Translations under genes and position numbers: made by a program | Shown here: positions 8,628 to 16,923 of the stretch, in pieces | Layout of the letters: each line of letters begins with the position of its first letter | How positions within the stretch are numbered: position 1 is the stretch's first letter | The notes under the pieces: generated by a model | What the model was told of the DNA's origin: nothing | Database searches by the model: none | The model's input: only the letters and a program-made list of their open reading frames with translations | Assembly (NCBI RefSeq): GCF_006715395.1 | Contig: NZ_VFNC01000002.1 | Location: forward strand, 744,001 to 808,000 | Direction of reading: 5' to 3' | Source of the DNA: Streptomyces sp. SLBN-31 | GTDB lineage: Bacteria; Actinomycetota; Actinomycetes; Streptomycetales; Streptomycetaceae | DNA length: 64,000 nt

Positions 8628-11600
8628 GTGGACGACCCGGTCTCCTCCGTTGGAAAGAGGCGCTTGCCTTTGTTGCCGGCGCATCGACTGATGGTCGCTC
8701 ATGCCGCGTCGGTCGCGGCGGCCACAACCCTCTACCTGGTCGTGCCCGCCGCACGCGCCGCGGCGTGGGCTGTCATCGGTGTCGCCGGCGTCGTCGCGGT
8801 GCTGACCGGCGTGCAGCTCCACCGCCCCGCCCATCGCTGGCCCTGGTGGCTGCTGGCGGCCGGTCTGCTGACGTTCATCGCGGGCGACACGTACTACAAC
8901 CTCGTCGAGGAGTACTTCCGCGCCTCCAATCCCTTCCCCTCCCCCGCGGACGCCTGCTACCTGGTCGCCTACCCGCTCTTCGCCGCCGGGCTGTCCGGGC
9001 TGGTCCGCTACCGCTGGGCGGGCCACGACCTGCCGAGCCTGCTCGACGCGCTGATCCTCACCGCCGGGCTCACGCTGCCGGTGTGGCTGTACCTGGTGCA
9101 GCCGCTGACCGAGGTGAACGGACTGACCTGGCAGCAGCGGGCCATCAGCATCGCCTACCCCCTCGGTGACGTCCTGGTGCTGGCACTGCTGGCCCGGCTG
9201 CTCACCCCGAGCCCGGTGGGCGGCCACAACCGCTCCCTCCAGCTGCTGGTCATCGGCACGCTGGCGCTGCTCGGCTTCGACATCGCGTACGGGATACTGC
9301 GGCTCAACGACGTCTGGCAGGCGGGCACGGCCCTCGACGCCGGGTGGATCGTCTTCTACACCGCCTGGGGGCAGGCCGCCCTGCACCCGGCCATGGTGGA
9401 GCTGACCGCGGCGGCGCCCCGGCACAGGTCCTTGCCGGCCCCCGGCCGCCGGCTGGTCATGCTGACCCTGGCAACGATGATCGCCCCGGGGATCCTGCTG
9501 TACGAGGGGCTGACCCGCTCGGCCGAGGACGCCGCGGTGATCGCCGCGTTCTCCGGTGTGCTGTTCGTGCTCGTGATCCTCCGGCTCGGCGGGATGATCC
9601 TGGCCCACCGCGGCACCGTGGCGCGGGAGCTGACGCTGCGCACCGCGGCCGTCTCGCTCGTCTCTGCGGTCCGCCAGGAAGAGGTCGCCCGGGCCTGCGC
9701 CACGGCCGTCGACAGTCTGCTGGGCACCGCGGTCGACCACCGGACCCTGCTGCTCCCGGCCGAGCGCGCCGCCGACCTGGCACCGCACCACGGGCGCCTG
9801 GTCGGCGCCCGCGACCTCGACGTCGGCGACGAGCTGGAGCCCTCCGCCACCGTCCTGGTCTGCCTGATGATCCCGCCGGACCGCCCCTACGGTGACGTCC
9901 CCGGTGTACTGCTGGTCGCCGGGCCCCCCGGTCCACTCACCGAGACCCGCGGCTCCCTGGAGATCCTCGCCTCGCACGCGGGCCTGGCCCTGGAGCGCAT
10001 CGCGCTGCGCCAGGAGATCCTCCGCCGGGAGAGCGAGGCGTACTTCCGCACGCTGGTACGCAACACCTCGGACGTCATCCTCATCGTCGAGGACGACGAC
10101 ACCGTCCGGTACGCCAGCCCGTCCGCCGCGTCCGTCTTCGGCACCGCCGACCTGGTCGGCGTCCCGCTGCCGGACCTGGTCGACCCGCCGGACCGGCAGC
10201 GCGCGGCACGGGAGCTCGCGGCCGTACGGGCGTCGGGGCCGCGGGCCACGCACGACCACTGGTGGGTCAGGCACCGCGCGGGCCGGGTCGAGGTGGAGGT
10301 GCGGTGCAACGACTTCCGGCACGAGCGGACCGTGGGCGGACTGGTGGTCACGCTGCGCGACGTGACGGAGCAACGCCGGCTGGAGCACGAGCTGACCCAG
10401 CGGGCCTTCCACGACTCGCTCACCGGCCTGCCCAACCGGACGCTACTGCTGGAGCGGATCGAGCGCGCCCTGCTGCGCGGGCGCCGCGAGTCGTCCCTGA
10501 CCTGTCTGCTCTTCATCGACCTCGACGACTTCAAGCAGGTCAACGACACGCTCGGGCACTCGGCCGGCGACCATCTGCTGGTCTCCGTCGGCGACCGGCT
10601 GTCCAAGGCGCTGCGCCGCAGCGACACCGCCGCCCGGCTCGGCGGCGACGAGTTCGCCGTCCTGATGGAGGACGCCCGCGAAACCCTGGACGCCGAGTTG
10701 CTGGCCGCCCAGGTCATCCAGACGCTCACCCGGCCCTTCGCCCTCGGGGAGGAGTCGGTCACCGTCTCCGCCAGCGTGGGGGTGGCCACGGCCCGCGACA
10801 GCACCGACGCGGAGGAACTGCTCGGTCACGCCGACCTCGCGCTCTATGCGGCCAAGGCGGCCGGGAAGCGGCAATGGCGGCGCTTCCGCCCGCTGCTGCA
10901 CACCCGCATGGTCGAACGGCACGACCTGCAGAACCGGCTCGCCCGGGCGGTCGCCGACAAGGAGTTCACCCTGCGCTACCAGCCGGTCGTGGACATCAAG
11001 GCGGGCGAGATCGTCGGCTTCGAGGCGCTGGTGCGCTGGCCGCAGGCCCCGCCCAGGCCCATGCCGCCGGAGCAGTTCATCGCGCTGGCCGAGGAGACCG
11101 GGCACATCGCGATGCTGGGCGCGTGGGTGCTGGAGAACGCCGTCAACGACATCGCAGGCCTGCAGCGGCTGCCCGGCCCCTCCGCTCCGCCGTACATCAG
11201 CGTGAACGTCTCCGCCCGCCAGTTCCGCGACGCCGGGTTCGTCGACCAGGTCGGTGAGGCCCTGCGCACCCCCGGCCTGGCCCCCGGGTCGCTGCAGCTG
11301 GAGCTCACCGAGACCGTGCTGCTGCGGCGCGACCCCCAGATCCAGGCCGTGCTGCGGGCCCTGAAGGAGCTGGGCGTGCACATCGCGATCGACGACTTCG
11401 GGACCGGTTTCTCCTCGCTGCGGTATCTGCGCGACTTCCCCGTCGACGTACTGAAGATCGACAAGACGTTCATCGACGACATCACCAGCGACGCCCAGCA
11501 GGTCGCGCTCGTCGAGGGCCTCGTGCGGATCGCCGACACCCTGGGGCTGCAGGTGATCGCCGAGGGGATCGAGGAGCCGGCGCAACGCGATCTGCTGGCG

Positions 11601-12974
11601 GGTATGGGGTGCCGGTTCGGGCAGGGCTACCTGTTCGCCCGGCCGATGACGGTGCAGCAGTGCGAACGGGTGCTGCGCCGGAGCGGCAGCGGCCGGTTCG
11701 TCGAGGCCGACCCAGGCTCAGAACCGGGGCCCGACGGCGGCCGCCCCGCGCACCGGCGGCGTGCGGCCCGCACCGCGGGCCTGGAACACCTGCGACGGAC
11801 CAGCCCGATGAGCGAGGCGGTCCTGGACGAGGTGCGGGGCCGGCACATCCGCAGCCGCGGCCACTGGCTGATCGATTTCGCCTCCTGCCACTACCTGGGC
11901 TTCGACTGGGACCCGGAGATCATCGAGGCGGTGGACCCCGCGCTGCGGCACTGGGGCACCCACCCCAGCTGGTCCCGGCTGCTGGGCAGTCCGCGCCTGT
12001 ACGCCGACATCGAGGAGCGGCTGGCCGAGCTGCTCGGCGCGCCGGACACGCTGCTGCTGCCGACGCTGCCCCTGATCCACACCTCGGTGATCCCCGTGCT
12101 GGCCGACGGCGGCCATGTCTTCGTCGAGGCGAGGGCACACCGGACGATCTACGACGGCTGCGTCGTCGCCCGCGCCCAGGGCGCCACCCTGCACCGCTTC
12201 CACGCCGAGCGCCCCGCGGAACTGGGGACCCTGCTGGCCTCGGTGCCCACGGGCCTGCCCCGGCTGGTGTGCCTGGACGGCGTCGACAGCATGAGCGGGA
12301 ACCTCCCCGACCTGCCCGCGCTGGCCTCGGTGTGCCGGGCGGCGGGCGCGACGCTGTACGTCGACGACGCGCACGGGTTCGGGGTGGTCGGGGAGCGCGG
12401 GCCCCAGGAGCTCTGCCCGTACGGGACGCGCGGCAACGGAGTGGTGCGGCACACCGGGGAGTCGTACGACGGGATCGTGCTCGCCGGCGGCTTCTCCAAG
12501 GCGTACTCGTCGCTGCTCGCCTTCCTCGCGCTGCCGACCGGGACGAAGAACCGGCTCAAGACGGCCGCGGGCCCCTACCTGTACTCGGGTTCCTCCTCCA
12601 CGGCGTCCCTGGCGACGGTGCTGGCCGGGCTGGACGTCAACGACAGGCGGGGCGACGCGCTCCGCGCGGATCTGTACCGCAGGACGGTCCGGGTACTGGA
12701 CCACCTGGACGCACTTGACGTCGGGACCCTCAACCGGGACCGGCTGCCGATCATCGAGATCCCGCTGGCGGACGCGGACGACCTGGACGCGGTCGCGGCG
12801 TTCCTGTGGGAGGAGGGCATCTATGTGACGCTGGCCGCCCATCCCCTCGTACCGCGCGACCGGGTCGGATTCCGCGTCCAGGTCACGGCGCTCAACTCCG
12901 ACGACGACATCGAGCGGCTCAATGCGACGCTGACCCGGCTGGCCGCCCGTTTCCCGCTGAGGCCGAAGGGCTGA
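8628..12974 (+). CDS. Membrane PAS-GGDEF-EAL c-di-GMP protein fused in frame to a PLP-dependent alpha-oxoamine synthase
   Basis: An uninterrupted 1448-codon frame. Residues ~15-340 carry about nine membrane segments; ~345-465 resemble GAF; ~470-585 are PAS. GGDEF is intact (672-676), so cyclase activity is possible, and the EAL domain keeps EAL (799-801), ELTETVL, DDFGTGFSSL, KIDKTF and QGYLFARP, so phosphodiesterase activity is too. EAL proteins normally end near residue 1015; here an Arg/Pro-rich linker (~1020-1055) leads into a complete AONS/CqsA/serine-palmitoyltransferase-type domain with YLGF, VDDAHGFG (Asp1247, His1249) and the PLP Lys1291 in GGFSKAYSS. It would join acyl-CoA and an amino acid into an aminoketone. 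An internal ATG at 11808 could give a separate synthase but has only a weak ribosome site. The true N-terminal start may be TTG 8670, which has AAAGAGG upstream. Confidence 0.8.
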   Translation: MDDPVSSVGKRRLPLLPAHRLMVAHAASVAAATTLYLVVPAARAAAWAVIGVAGVVAVLTGVQLHRPAHRWPWWLLAAGLLTFIAGDTYYNLVEEYFRASNPFPSPADACYLVAYPLFAAGLSGLVRYRWAGHDLPSLLDALILTAGLTLPVWLYLVQPLTEVNGLTWQQRAISIAYPLGDVLVLALLARLLTPSPVGGHNRSLQLLVIGTLALLGFDIAYGILRLNDVWQAGTALDAGWIVFYTAWGQAALHPAMVELTAAAPRHRSLPAPGRRLVMLTLATMIAPGILLYEGLTRSAEDAAVIAAFSGVLFVLVILRLGGMILAHRGTVARELTLRTAAVSLVSAVRQEEVARACATAVDSLLGTAVDHRTLLLPAERAADLAPHHGRLVGARDLDVGDELEPSATVLVCLMIPPDRPYGDVPGVLLVAGPPGPLTETRGSLEILASHAGLALERIALRQEILRRESEAYFRTLVRNTSDVILIVEDDDTVRYASPSAASVFGTADLVGVPLPDLVDPPDRQRAARELAAVRASGPRATHDHWWVRHRAGRVEVEVRCNDFRHERTVGGLVVTLRDVTEQRRLEHELTQRAFHDSLTGLPNRTLLLERIERALLRGRRESSLTCLLFIDLDDFKQVNDTLGHSAGDHLLVSVGDRLSKALRRSDTAARLGGDEFAVLMEDARETLDAELLAAQVIQTLTRPFALGEESVTVSASVGVATARDSTDAEELLGHADLALYAAKAAGKRQWRRFRPLLHTRMVERHDLQNRLARAVADKEFTLRYQPVVDIKAGEIVGFEALVRWPQAPPRPMPPEQFIALAEETGHIAMLGAWVLENAVNDIAGLQRLPGPSAPPYISVNVSARQFRDAGFVDQVGEALRTPGLAPGSLQLELTETVLLRRDPQIQAVLRALKELGVHIAIDDFGTGFSSLRYLRDFPVDVLKIDKTFIDDITSDAQQVALVEGLVRIADTLGLQVIAEGIEEPAQRDLLAGMGCRFGQGYLFARPMTVQQCERVLRRSGSGRFVEADPGSEPGPDGGRPAHRRRAARTAGLEHLRRTSPMSEAVLDEVRGRHIRSRGHWLIDFASCHYLGFDWDPEIIEAVDPALRHWGTHPSWSRLLGSPRLYADIEERLAELLGAPDTLLLPTLPLIHTSVIPVLADGGHVFVEARAHRTIYDGCVVARAQGATLHRFHAERPAELGTLLASVPTGLPRLVCLDGVDSMSGNLPDLPALASVCRAAGATLYVDDAHGFGVVGERGPQELCPYGTRGNGVVRHTGESYDGIVLAGGFSKAYSSLLAFLALPTGTKNRLKTAAGPYLYSGSSSTASLATVLAGLDVNDRRGDALRADLYRRTVRVLDHLDALDVGTLNRDRLPIIEIPLADADDLDAVAAFLWEEGIYVTLAAHPLVPRDRVGFRVQVTALNSDDDIERLNATLTRLAARFPLRPKG

Positions 12975-12979
12975 GGCCG

Positions 12980-13726
12980 ATGACGACGCACAACGACGAT
13001 GTGGACTGGGACCGGTGGCCGGTGACGGACTACCTCGCGGAGAACTACCGCGATCTGCACCCGTCCGACGCGGCGGTCATCGCCCACCACTCCGCCTTCT
13101 ACCGGCGCATCCCGCCGAGGTCCCTGGGCCGGTCGGTCGAGTTCGGGGCGGGCCCCAACCTGTACCCGTTGATCCTCGCCGCCGCCGCGAGCCGCCGTGT
13201 CGACGCCGTGGAGGCGGGCGCCGGCAACATCGCCTACCTGGAGCGGCAGATCCTCTACGGGCCGGACGCCAGCTGGCTGCCCTTCCACGCGCTGTGCCGG
13301 CGGCTGAACCCCGACCTGCCCGCCACCCTGGCCGGGGCGCTGGCGGACGTCCACGTCGTCCATGCCGACGTGCGCGAGCTCGCTCCCGGCGGGTACGACC
13401 TGGCGTCGATGCACTTCGTCGCCGAGGGCCCCACCGAGGACCGCTGGGAGTTCGCCGACTTCTGCCGGGCGTTCGTGCGCTGCGTCATCCCGGGCGGACG
13501 GCTGGTGGCCGCGTTCATGGAGAACCTGCCCACCTACCGCATCGGCCCGGCCTCGCGCTGGCCCGGCTGCCCGGTGAACCCCGAGACGGTCACGGAGGTC
13601 TTCGCCCCGCTGACCCGCGACCTGACCGTGACGCACATCGACGCAGACCCGACGCTGCCCGACTACGGCGACTCCGGAATGGTCCTCATGACGGCCCGGG
13701 CGGGACAGCCGTTACCGGGGTGGTGA
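12980..13726 (+). CDS. NNMT/PNMT/TEMT-type SAM-dependent methyltransferase
   Basis: 248 residues. SVEFGAGPNLYPLILAAA is the SAM-binding loop in the form seen in small-molecule N-methyltransferases of the NNMT/PNMT/TEMT group and in the actinobacterial SCO2525-type family; VDAVEAGAGNIAYLERQI follows as the acidic ribose-binding strand, and DLASMHFVAEGPTEDRWEF as motif IV. The start is 5 bases after the synthase stop with GAGG in between, so the two are translationally linked. Inferred job: methylating the amine or a related group of the aminoketone made upstream. Codon 245 is TTA (13712-13714), which makes expression dependent on the bldA tRNA. Confidence 0.75.
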   Translation: MTTHNDDVDWDRWPVTDYLAENYRDLHPSDAAVIAHHSAFYRRIPPRSLGRSVEFGAGPNLYPLILAAAASRRVDAVEAGAGNIAYLERQILYGPDASWLPFHALCRRLNPDLPATLAGALADVHVVHADVRELAPGGYDLASMHFVAEGPTEDRWEFADFCRAFVRCVIPGGRLVAAFMENLPTYRIGPASRWPGCPVNPETVTEVFAPLTRDLTVTHIDADPTLPDYGDSGMVLMTARAGQPLPGW

Positions 13727-13893
13727 CCGCCGGGACCGCCTGCCGCAGAAGCGGCCGGCGGGGCCGGGGAACGCCGAGGGTAAGGCACGTCAGGGGGTTG
13801 CGCTCGCCCGGAGGCGGGGGCCGTGGGGGCCGCCTATCGTGAGCGAGGGCGCCGTTTCCCGCCGGTCCGCTGCGGGCGCCCTGGGAGGCATCG

Positions 13894-15468
13894 ATGCTGG
13901 CCAAGCTGACGACGCGGTCCGTGGTGCGGCGCTGCGCGGTCATCGGAGCAGCAGCTGCGGTCCTGGTGGCCGCGGGGCTGCAGTCGGGGACCGCGGACAG
14001 CACCGGACCCGACCTGTCGCGCTTCTACCGGCAGAAGATCGTCTGGTCCAGGTGCAAGGGCGCGGACGCGCCGAAGGACCTGCAGTGCGGCAAGGTCACG
14101 GTCCCGCTCGACTACTCCAGGCCCCGGGCCGGCACGCTGGATCTGGCGCTGGCCCGCTACCGGGCGACGGCGAAGAAGAAGCGCGGTTCGGTGCTGCTGA
14201 ACTTCGGCGGCCCCGGCGGCTCCGGGGTGAGCGAACTCGCCGCCGGCGGCGACGACTTCATGGGCCTGACGAACGCGTACGACGTGGTGTCCTTCGACCC
14301 GCGCGGCGTCGGCCGGTCCTCGCCGGTCAGTTGCGGCAACGACGTCGGCGCGCTCGCGGCGGTGACGGACGACAACGCCGACCTCGGCCATCCGCAGGAC
14401 GTGCTGCGCCAGTTGAAGGCGGCGGCCGAGCAGTGCGCGCGGCACTCCGGTCCGGTGCTGCGCCACATAGGCACGGTGAACGCCTCGCGCGACCTGGACG
14501 TGATGCGCCACGCGCTCGGCGACAAGAAACTCAACTACCTCGGCTTCTCCTACGGAACACGGCTCGGCGCGGTGTACGCCGCCCAGTTCCCCAAGAAGGT
14601 CGGCCGGTTGGTGCTCGACGGGGTGGACACGCTGACCGAGCCCATGACGGAGCAGGGGATCGCGGGCGCCGAGGGCCAGCAGACCGCCCTGGAGGACTTC
14701 ATCACCTGGTGCGTGAAGGACGTCGCCTGCCCCTTCGGCCAGGACGCGCGCGACGCGCGGGAGCAGGTCGTGCAGTTGGTCCACTCGCTCGACCAGGACC
14801 CGGTGCCGGGCGACCTCGGCGGCCAGTTCACCGGCCAGGACCTCGTGGGCGCCATCGGGCAGGGGCTGTACAGCAGGGAGTTGTGGCCCTCCCTGGAGCG
14901 CGCCCTCGCCCAGCTCGTCGAGGACGGCGACACCCGCGGCGTCATGAACTTCGCGACCGGCGGGGCCCGGCCGGGCCGGACGGAGGGCGACGGCGGGCTG
15001 GTCGACGAGGACGACGTCCCGCTGGACAACCTGCCCGCGGCGCTGATGGCCATCAACTGCGCGGACGACCCCGACCGCCCCGGCGCCGACCGGATCGCCC
15101 GCGACCTCGGCCGGTTGCGCGCCGAGTACGAGCAGGCCTCCCCCGTCTTCGGCCGCTACCGGCTCACCGAGCTGCTGATGTGCTACGGGCGCCCCAAGGG
15201 CACCGACTTCATCCGGGACAAGGTGCGCGACGTGCACAGCGCCAAGATGCTTCTGGTGGGCACCCGGGGCGATCCCGCCACGCCGTACCGCTGGACCGTG
15301 GAGACGGCCGCGCGGCTCGGCTCCTCGGCCGTGGTCCTCGACAACAAGGGCGAGGGGCACACCGGTTACGCCGGCTCCAAGTGCGTGCACGAGAAGGTCG
15401 ACGACTTCCTGCTGTACGGCTCCCTGCCGCCGAACGGCAGTTCCTGCGCGCCGGAGGAGGACGACTGA
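13894..15468 (+). CDS. Secreted alpha/beta hydrolase, tripeptidyl-aminopeptidase (TAP)-like
   Basis: 524 residues with an N-terminal signal (RRCAVIGAAAAVLVAAGLQ). The hydrolase core has the oxyanion-loop motif NFGGPGGSG, DPRGVGRSSP, and the nucleophile elbow GFSYGT; the C-terminal TAP-like domain carries the Asp region (LLVGTRGDPATPY) and His (GEGHTGY). This family (SlpD/SlpE, Tap) removes N-terminal tripeptides or hydrophobic residues from peptides outside the cell. GGGAGG precedes the ATG by 7 bases. The stop lies one base from that of the opposing MarR gene. Confidence 0.8.
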   Translation: MLAKLTTRSVVRRCAVIGAAAAVLVAAGLQSGTADSTGPDLSRFYRQKIVWSRCKGADAPKDLQCGKVTVPLDYSRPRAGTLDLALARYRATAKKKRGSVLLNFGGPGGSGVSELAAGGDDFMGLTNAYDVVSFDPRGVGRSSPVSCGNDVGALAAVTDDNADLGHPQDVLRQLKAAAEQCARHSGPVLRHIGTVNASRDLDVMRHALGDKKLNYLGFSYGTRLGAVYAAQFPKKVGRLVLDGVDTLTEPMTEQGIAGAEGQQTALEDFITWCVKDVACPFGQDARDAREQVVQLVHSLDQDPVPGDLGGQFTGQDLVGAIGQGLYSRELWPSLERALAQLVEDGDTRGVMNFATGGARPGRTEGDGGLVDEDDVPLDNLPAALMAINCADDPDRPGADRIARDLGRLRAEYEQASPVFGRYRLTELLMCYGRPKGTDFIRDKVRDVHSAKMLLVGTRGDPATPYRWTVETAARLGSSAVVLDNKGEGHTGYAGSKCVHEKVDDFLLYGSLPPNGSSCAPEEDD

Positions 15469-15469
15469 G

Positions 15470-15898
15470 TCAGGCCTCCCAGTCGTGGGCGAGGCGGTGC
15501 AGGGCCTCGGCCGTGGCCACGAAGCCGTCCTCGCCCAGCAGTTCGCGCAGCTGGGCGTTGAAGCGGTCGATCTCCGGCCGCGCGGCTCGCAGGGCGTCCG
15601 CTCCGGCGTCGGTCAGCTCCAGGACGACGGCCCGGTGCTGGCTCGGGTGCGCCCGCTTGGACAGCAACCCCGCCATGGTGAGGCGCCCGACGAGCGCCGT
15701 GACGGCCGACTCGCGCAGACCGAGCTCACCGGCCAGCTCCTGCTGGGTGGCGCCGGGCCGGTCCTGTACGGCGAACAGCGCGCCGACCTGGGCGGTGGTG
15801 ACGCCGGCGGCGGCGATGCAGCGCCGGTCCACCGCGGTGCGCAGACGGTGTGCCGCCCGCTGCAGCAGGAAGTACAGGCGCTGATCCGGCTCGGACAT
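15470..15898 (-). CDS. MarR-family transcriptional regulator
   Basis: 142 residues: an N-terminal dimerisation helix (QRLYFLLQRAAHRLRTAVD), the winged helix-turn-helix (TQQELAGELGLRESAVTALVGRLTMAGLL), the wing (KRAHPSQHRAVVLELTDAG) and a C-terminal dimer helix. The start at 15898 is the ATG giving the usual MarR length. It is divergent from a PaaI-type thioesterase, and a perfect 22-bp palindrome lies between them, so it probably represses both genes and responds to a phenolic or acyl ligand. Confidence 0.85.
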   Translation of the reverse strand: MSEPDQRLYFLLQRAAHRLRTAVDRRCIAAAGVTTAQVGALFAVQDRPGATQQELAGELGLRESAVTALVGRLTMAGLLSKRAHPSQHRAVVLELTDAGADALRAARPEIDRFNAQLRELLGEDGFVATAEALHRLAHDWEA

Positions 15899-15935
15899 GG
15901 GCCGATCTTGACAGACGCCGACGGTGCGCGCCACC

Positions 15936-15957
15936 CTCACTTCACTGGTGAAGTGAG
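15936..15957. promoter_or_regulatory. Perfect palindromic operator between MarR and thioesterase genes
   Basis: CTCACTTCAC and GTGAAGTGAG flank a central TG: a perfect 22-bp dyad, the size and symmetry of MarR sites. It is 37 bases upstream of the MarR start and 19 upstream of the thioesterase start. A TTGACA at 15908-15913 could be the -35 element of the thioesterase promoter. Confidence 0.65.
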
Positions 15958-15976
15958 ATGGAGGGCGGACGGCGCG

Positions 15977-16411
15977 ATGGACTTGGAACTGGCTCGCAAG
16001 GCCCTGGCGGAGCAGCCCTTCAGCAGGCTGCTGGGCACCCGGCTGACCGGCTGTGCGGACGGCACAGCCTCGCTGGAGCTGGACATCCGCGAGGATCTGC
16101 TCCAGCAGTACGGCTTCGTGCACGGCGGGGTGCTCTCCTACCTGGCCGACAACACGCTGACGCTCGCCGCGGCCACGGTGGTGGGCCCCGGGGTGATCAC
16201 GTCCGGCTTCACCATCGACTATCTGCGGCCCGCCACGGGCGACGTCCTGCGCGCGGACGCCCAGGTGGTGCGGGCCGGCCGCACCCGTGTCGTGTGCCGC
16301 TGCGACGTGACGGCCGTGAACGGCGCCGGGGTGCGGACCCTGTGCGCCGTGGCGCAGGGGAACGTCGCGGTGACGGAGCCGCCGGACGGGGGCCGCCAGG
16401 CCAGAAGCTGA
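15977..16411 (+). CDS. PaaI-type hotdog-fold thioesterase
   Basis: 144 residues. [17 protein letters not shown] is the hotdog signature, with the HGG turn and the Asp used in catalysis; [11 protein letters not shown] is the second conserved strand. The family hydrolyses aryl- or short acyl-CoA thioesters, often as a rescue or detoxifying step. The ATG has GGAGGG 11 bases before it. The divergent MarR gene and shared palindrome point to induced expression. Its last codons run directly into the relic of arcA on the other strand, so its original C-terminus may have been altered. Confidence 0.8.
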   Translation: MDLELARKALAEQPFSRLLGTRLTGCADGTASLELDIREDLLQQYGFVHGGVLSYLADNTLTLAAATVVGPGVITSGFTIDYLRPATGDVLRADAQVVRAGRTRVVCRCDVTAVNGAGVRTLCAVAQGNVAVTEPPDGGRQARS

Positions 16412-16772
16412 CCGGGTCGCGCACGATCGGGCACGTCATGCAGTGTCCGCCGCCGCGGCCGCGGTCCAGCTCCGCGCCCACGATGGTGATCACCTCGATG
16501 CCGGCCTTGCGCAGCAGCGTGTTGGTGTGGGTGTTGCGGTCGTAGGTGAAGACCACGCCGGGCTCCAGGGCCACCGCGTTGTTGCCGCTGTCCCACTGCT
16601 GCCGCTCGGAGGCGTCGACGTCGCCGCCGGTCTCCACGACCCGCAGCCCGGGCAGGCCGAGTGCCTTGAACACGCCCGCCCCGACCATCGAGCCGACCAC
16701 CATGGTGGTGAGCGTCGGAAGGGAGAGCTTGGCGGTGGTGGGAGCCCTGGTGTCCTTCTCGACCTGCGTCAT
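16410..16772 (-). pseudogene. Fused relic: start of an ArcD-type antiporter joined to the end of arginine deiminase
   Basis: From ATG 16772 the first ~35 residues (…[20 protein letters not shown]) match the start of arginine:ornithine antiporters of the APC family. Without a break the frame continues, from about residue 37, as the last ~85 residues of arginine deiminase: [52 protein letters not shown], and the active-site segment [16 protein letters not shown]. The antiporter's remaining membrane segments and the deiminase's first three quarters are missing, and the deiminase stop is lost. The simplest origin is one deletion within an arcD-arcA operon. No activity is expected. Confidence 0.75.
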
Positions 16773-16923
16773 GGGACGTCCTGCGAGGTTCGGGCATCGG
16801 CGCGGGTCCGCGATGCGGGAGACGCCATCCGGCGACTCGGGCGACATTAGCAACCAAATGCCCGTAATGCCCCGTCGAACTGCTCCTCATGCCCGCCCGA
16901 CGAATCGGTCCTATGGTGCTCTT

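Noticed and set aside
7890..10412. Very long minus-strand open frame extending upstream from the GNAT gene, antisense to the deaminase and the c-di-GMP protein
   Set aside because: Its predicted protein is low-complexity Gly/Arg/Gln-rich, as expected for the antisense frame of GC-rich genes, while the plus strand encodes clear conserved domains. Only 7113-7889 is a gene.
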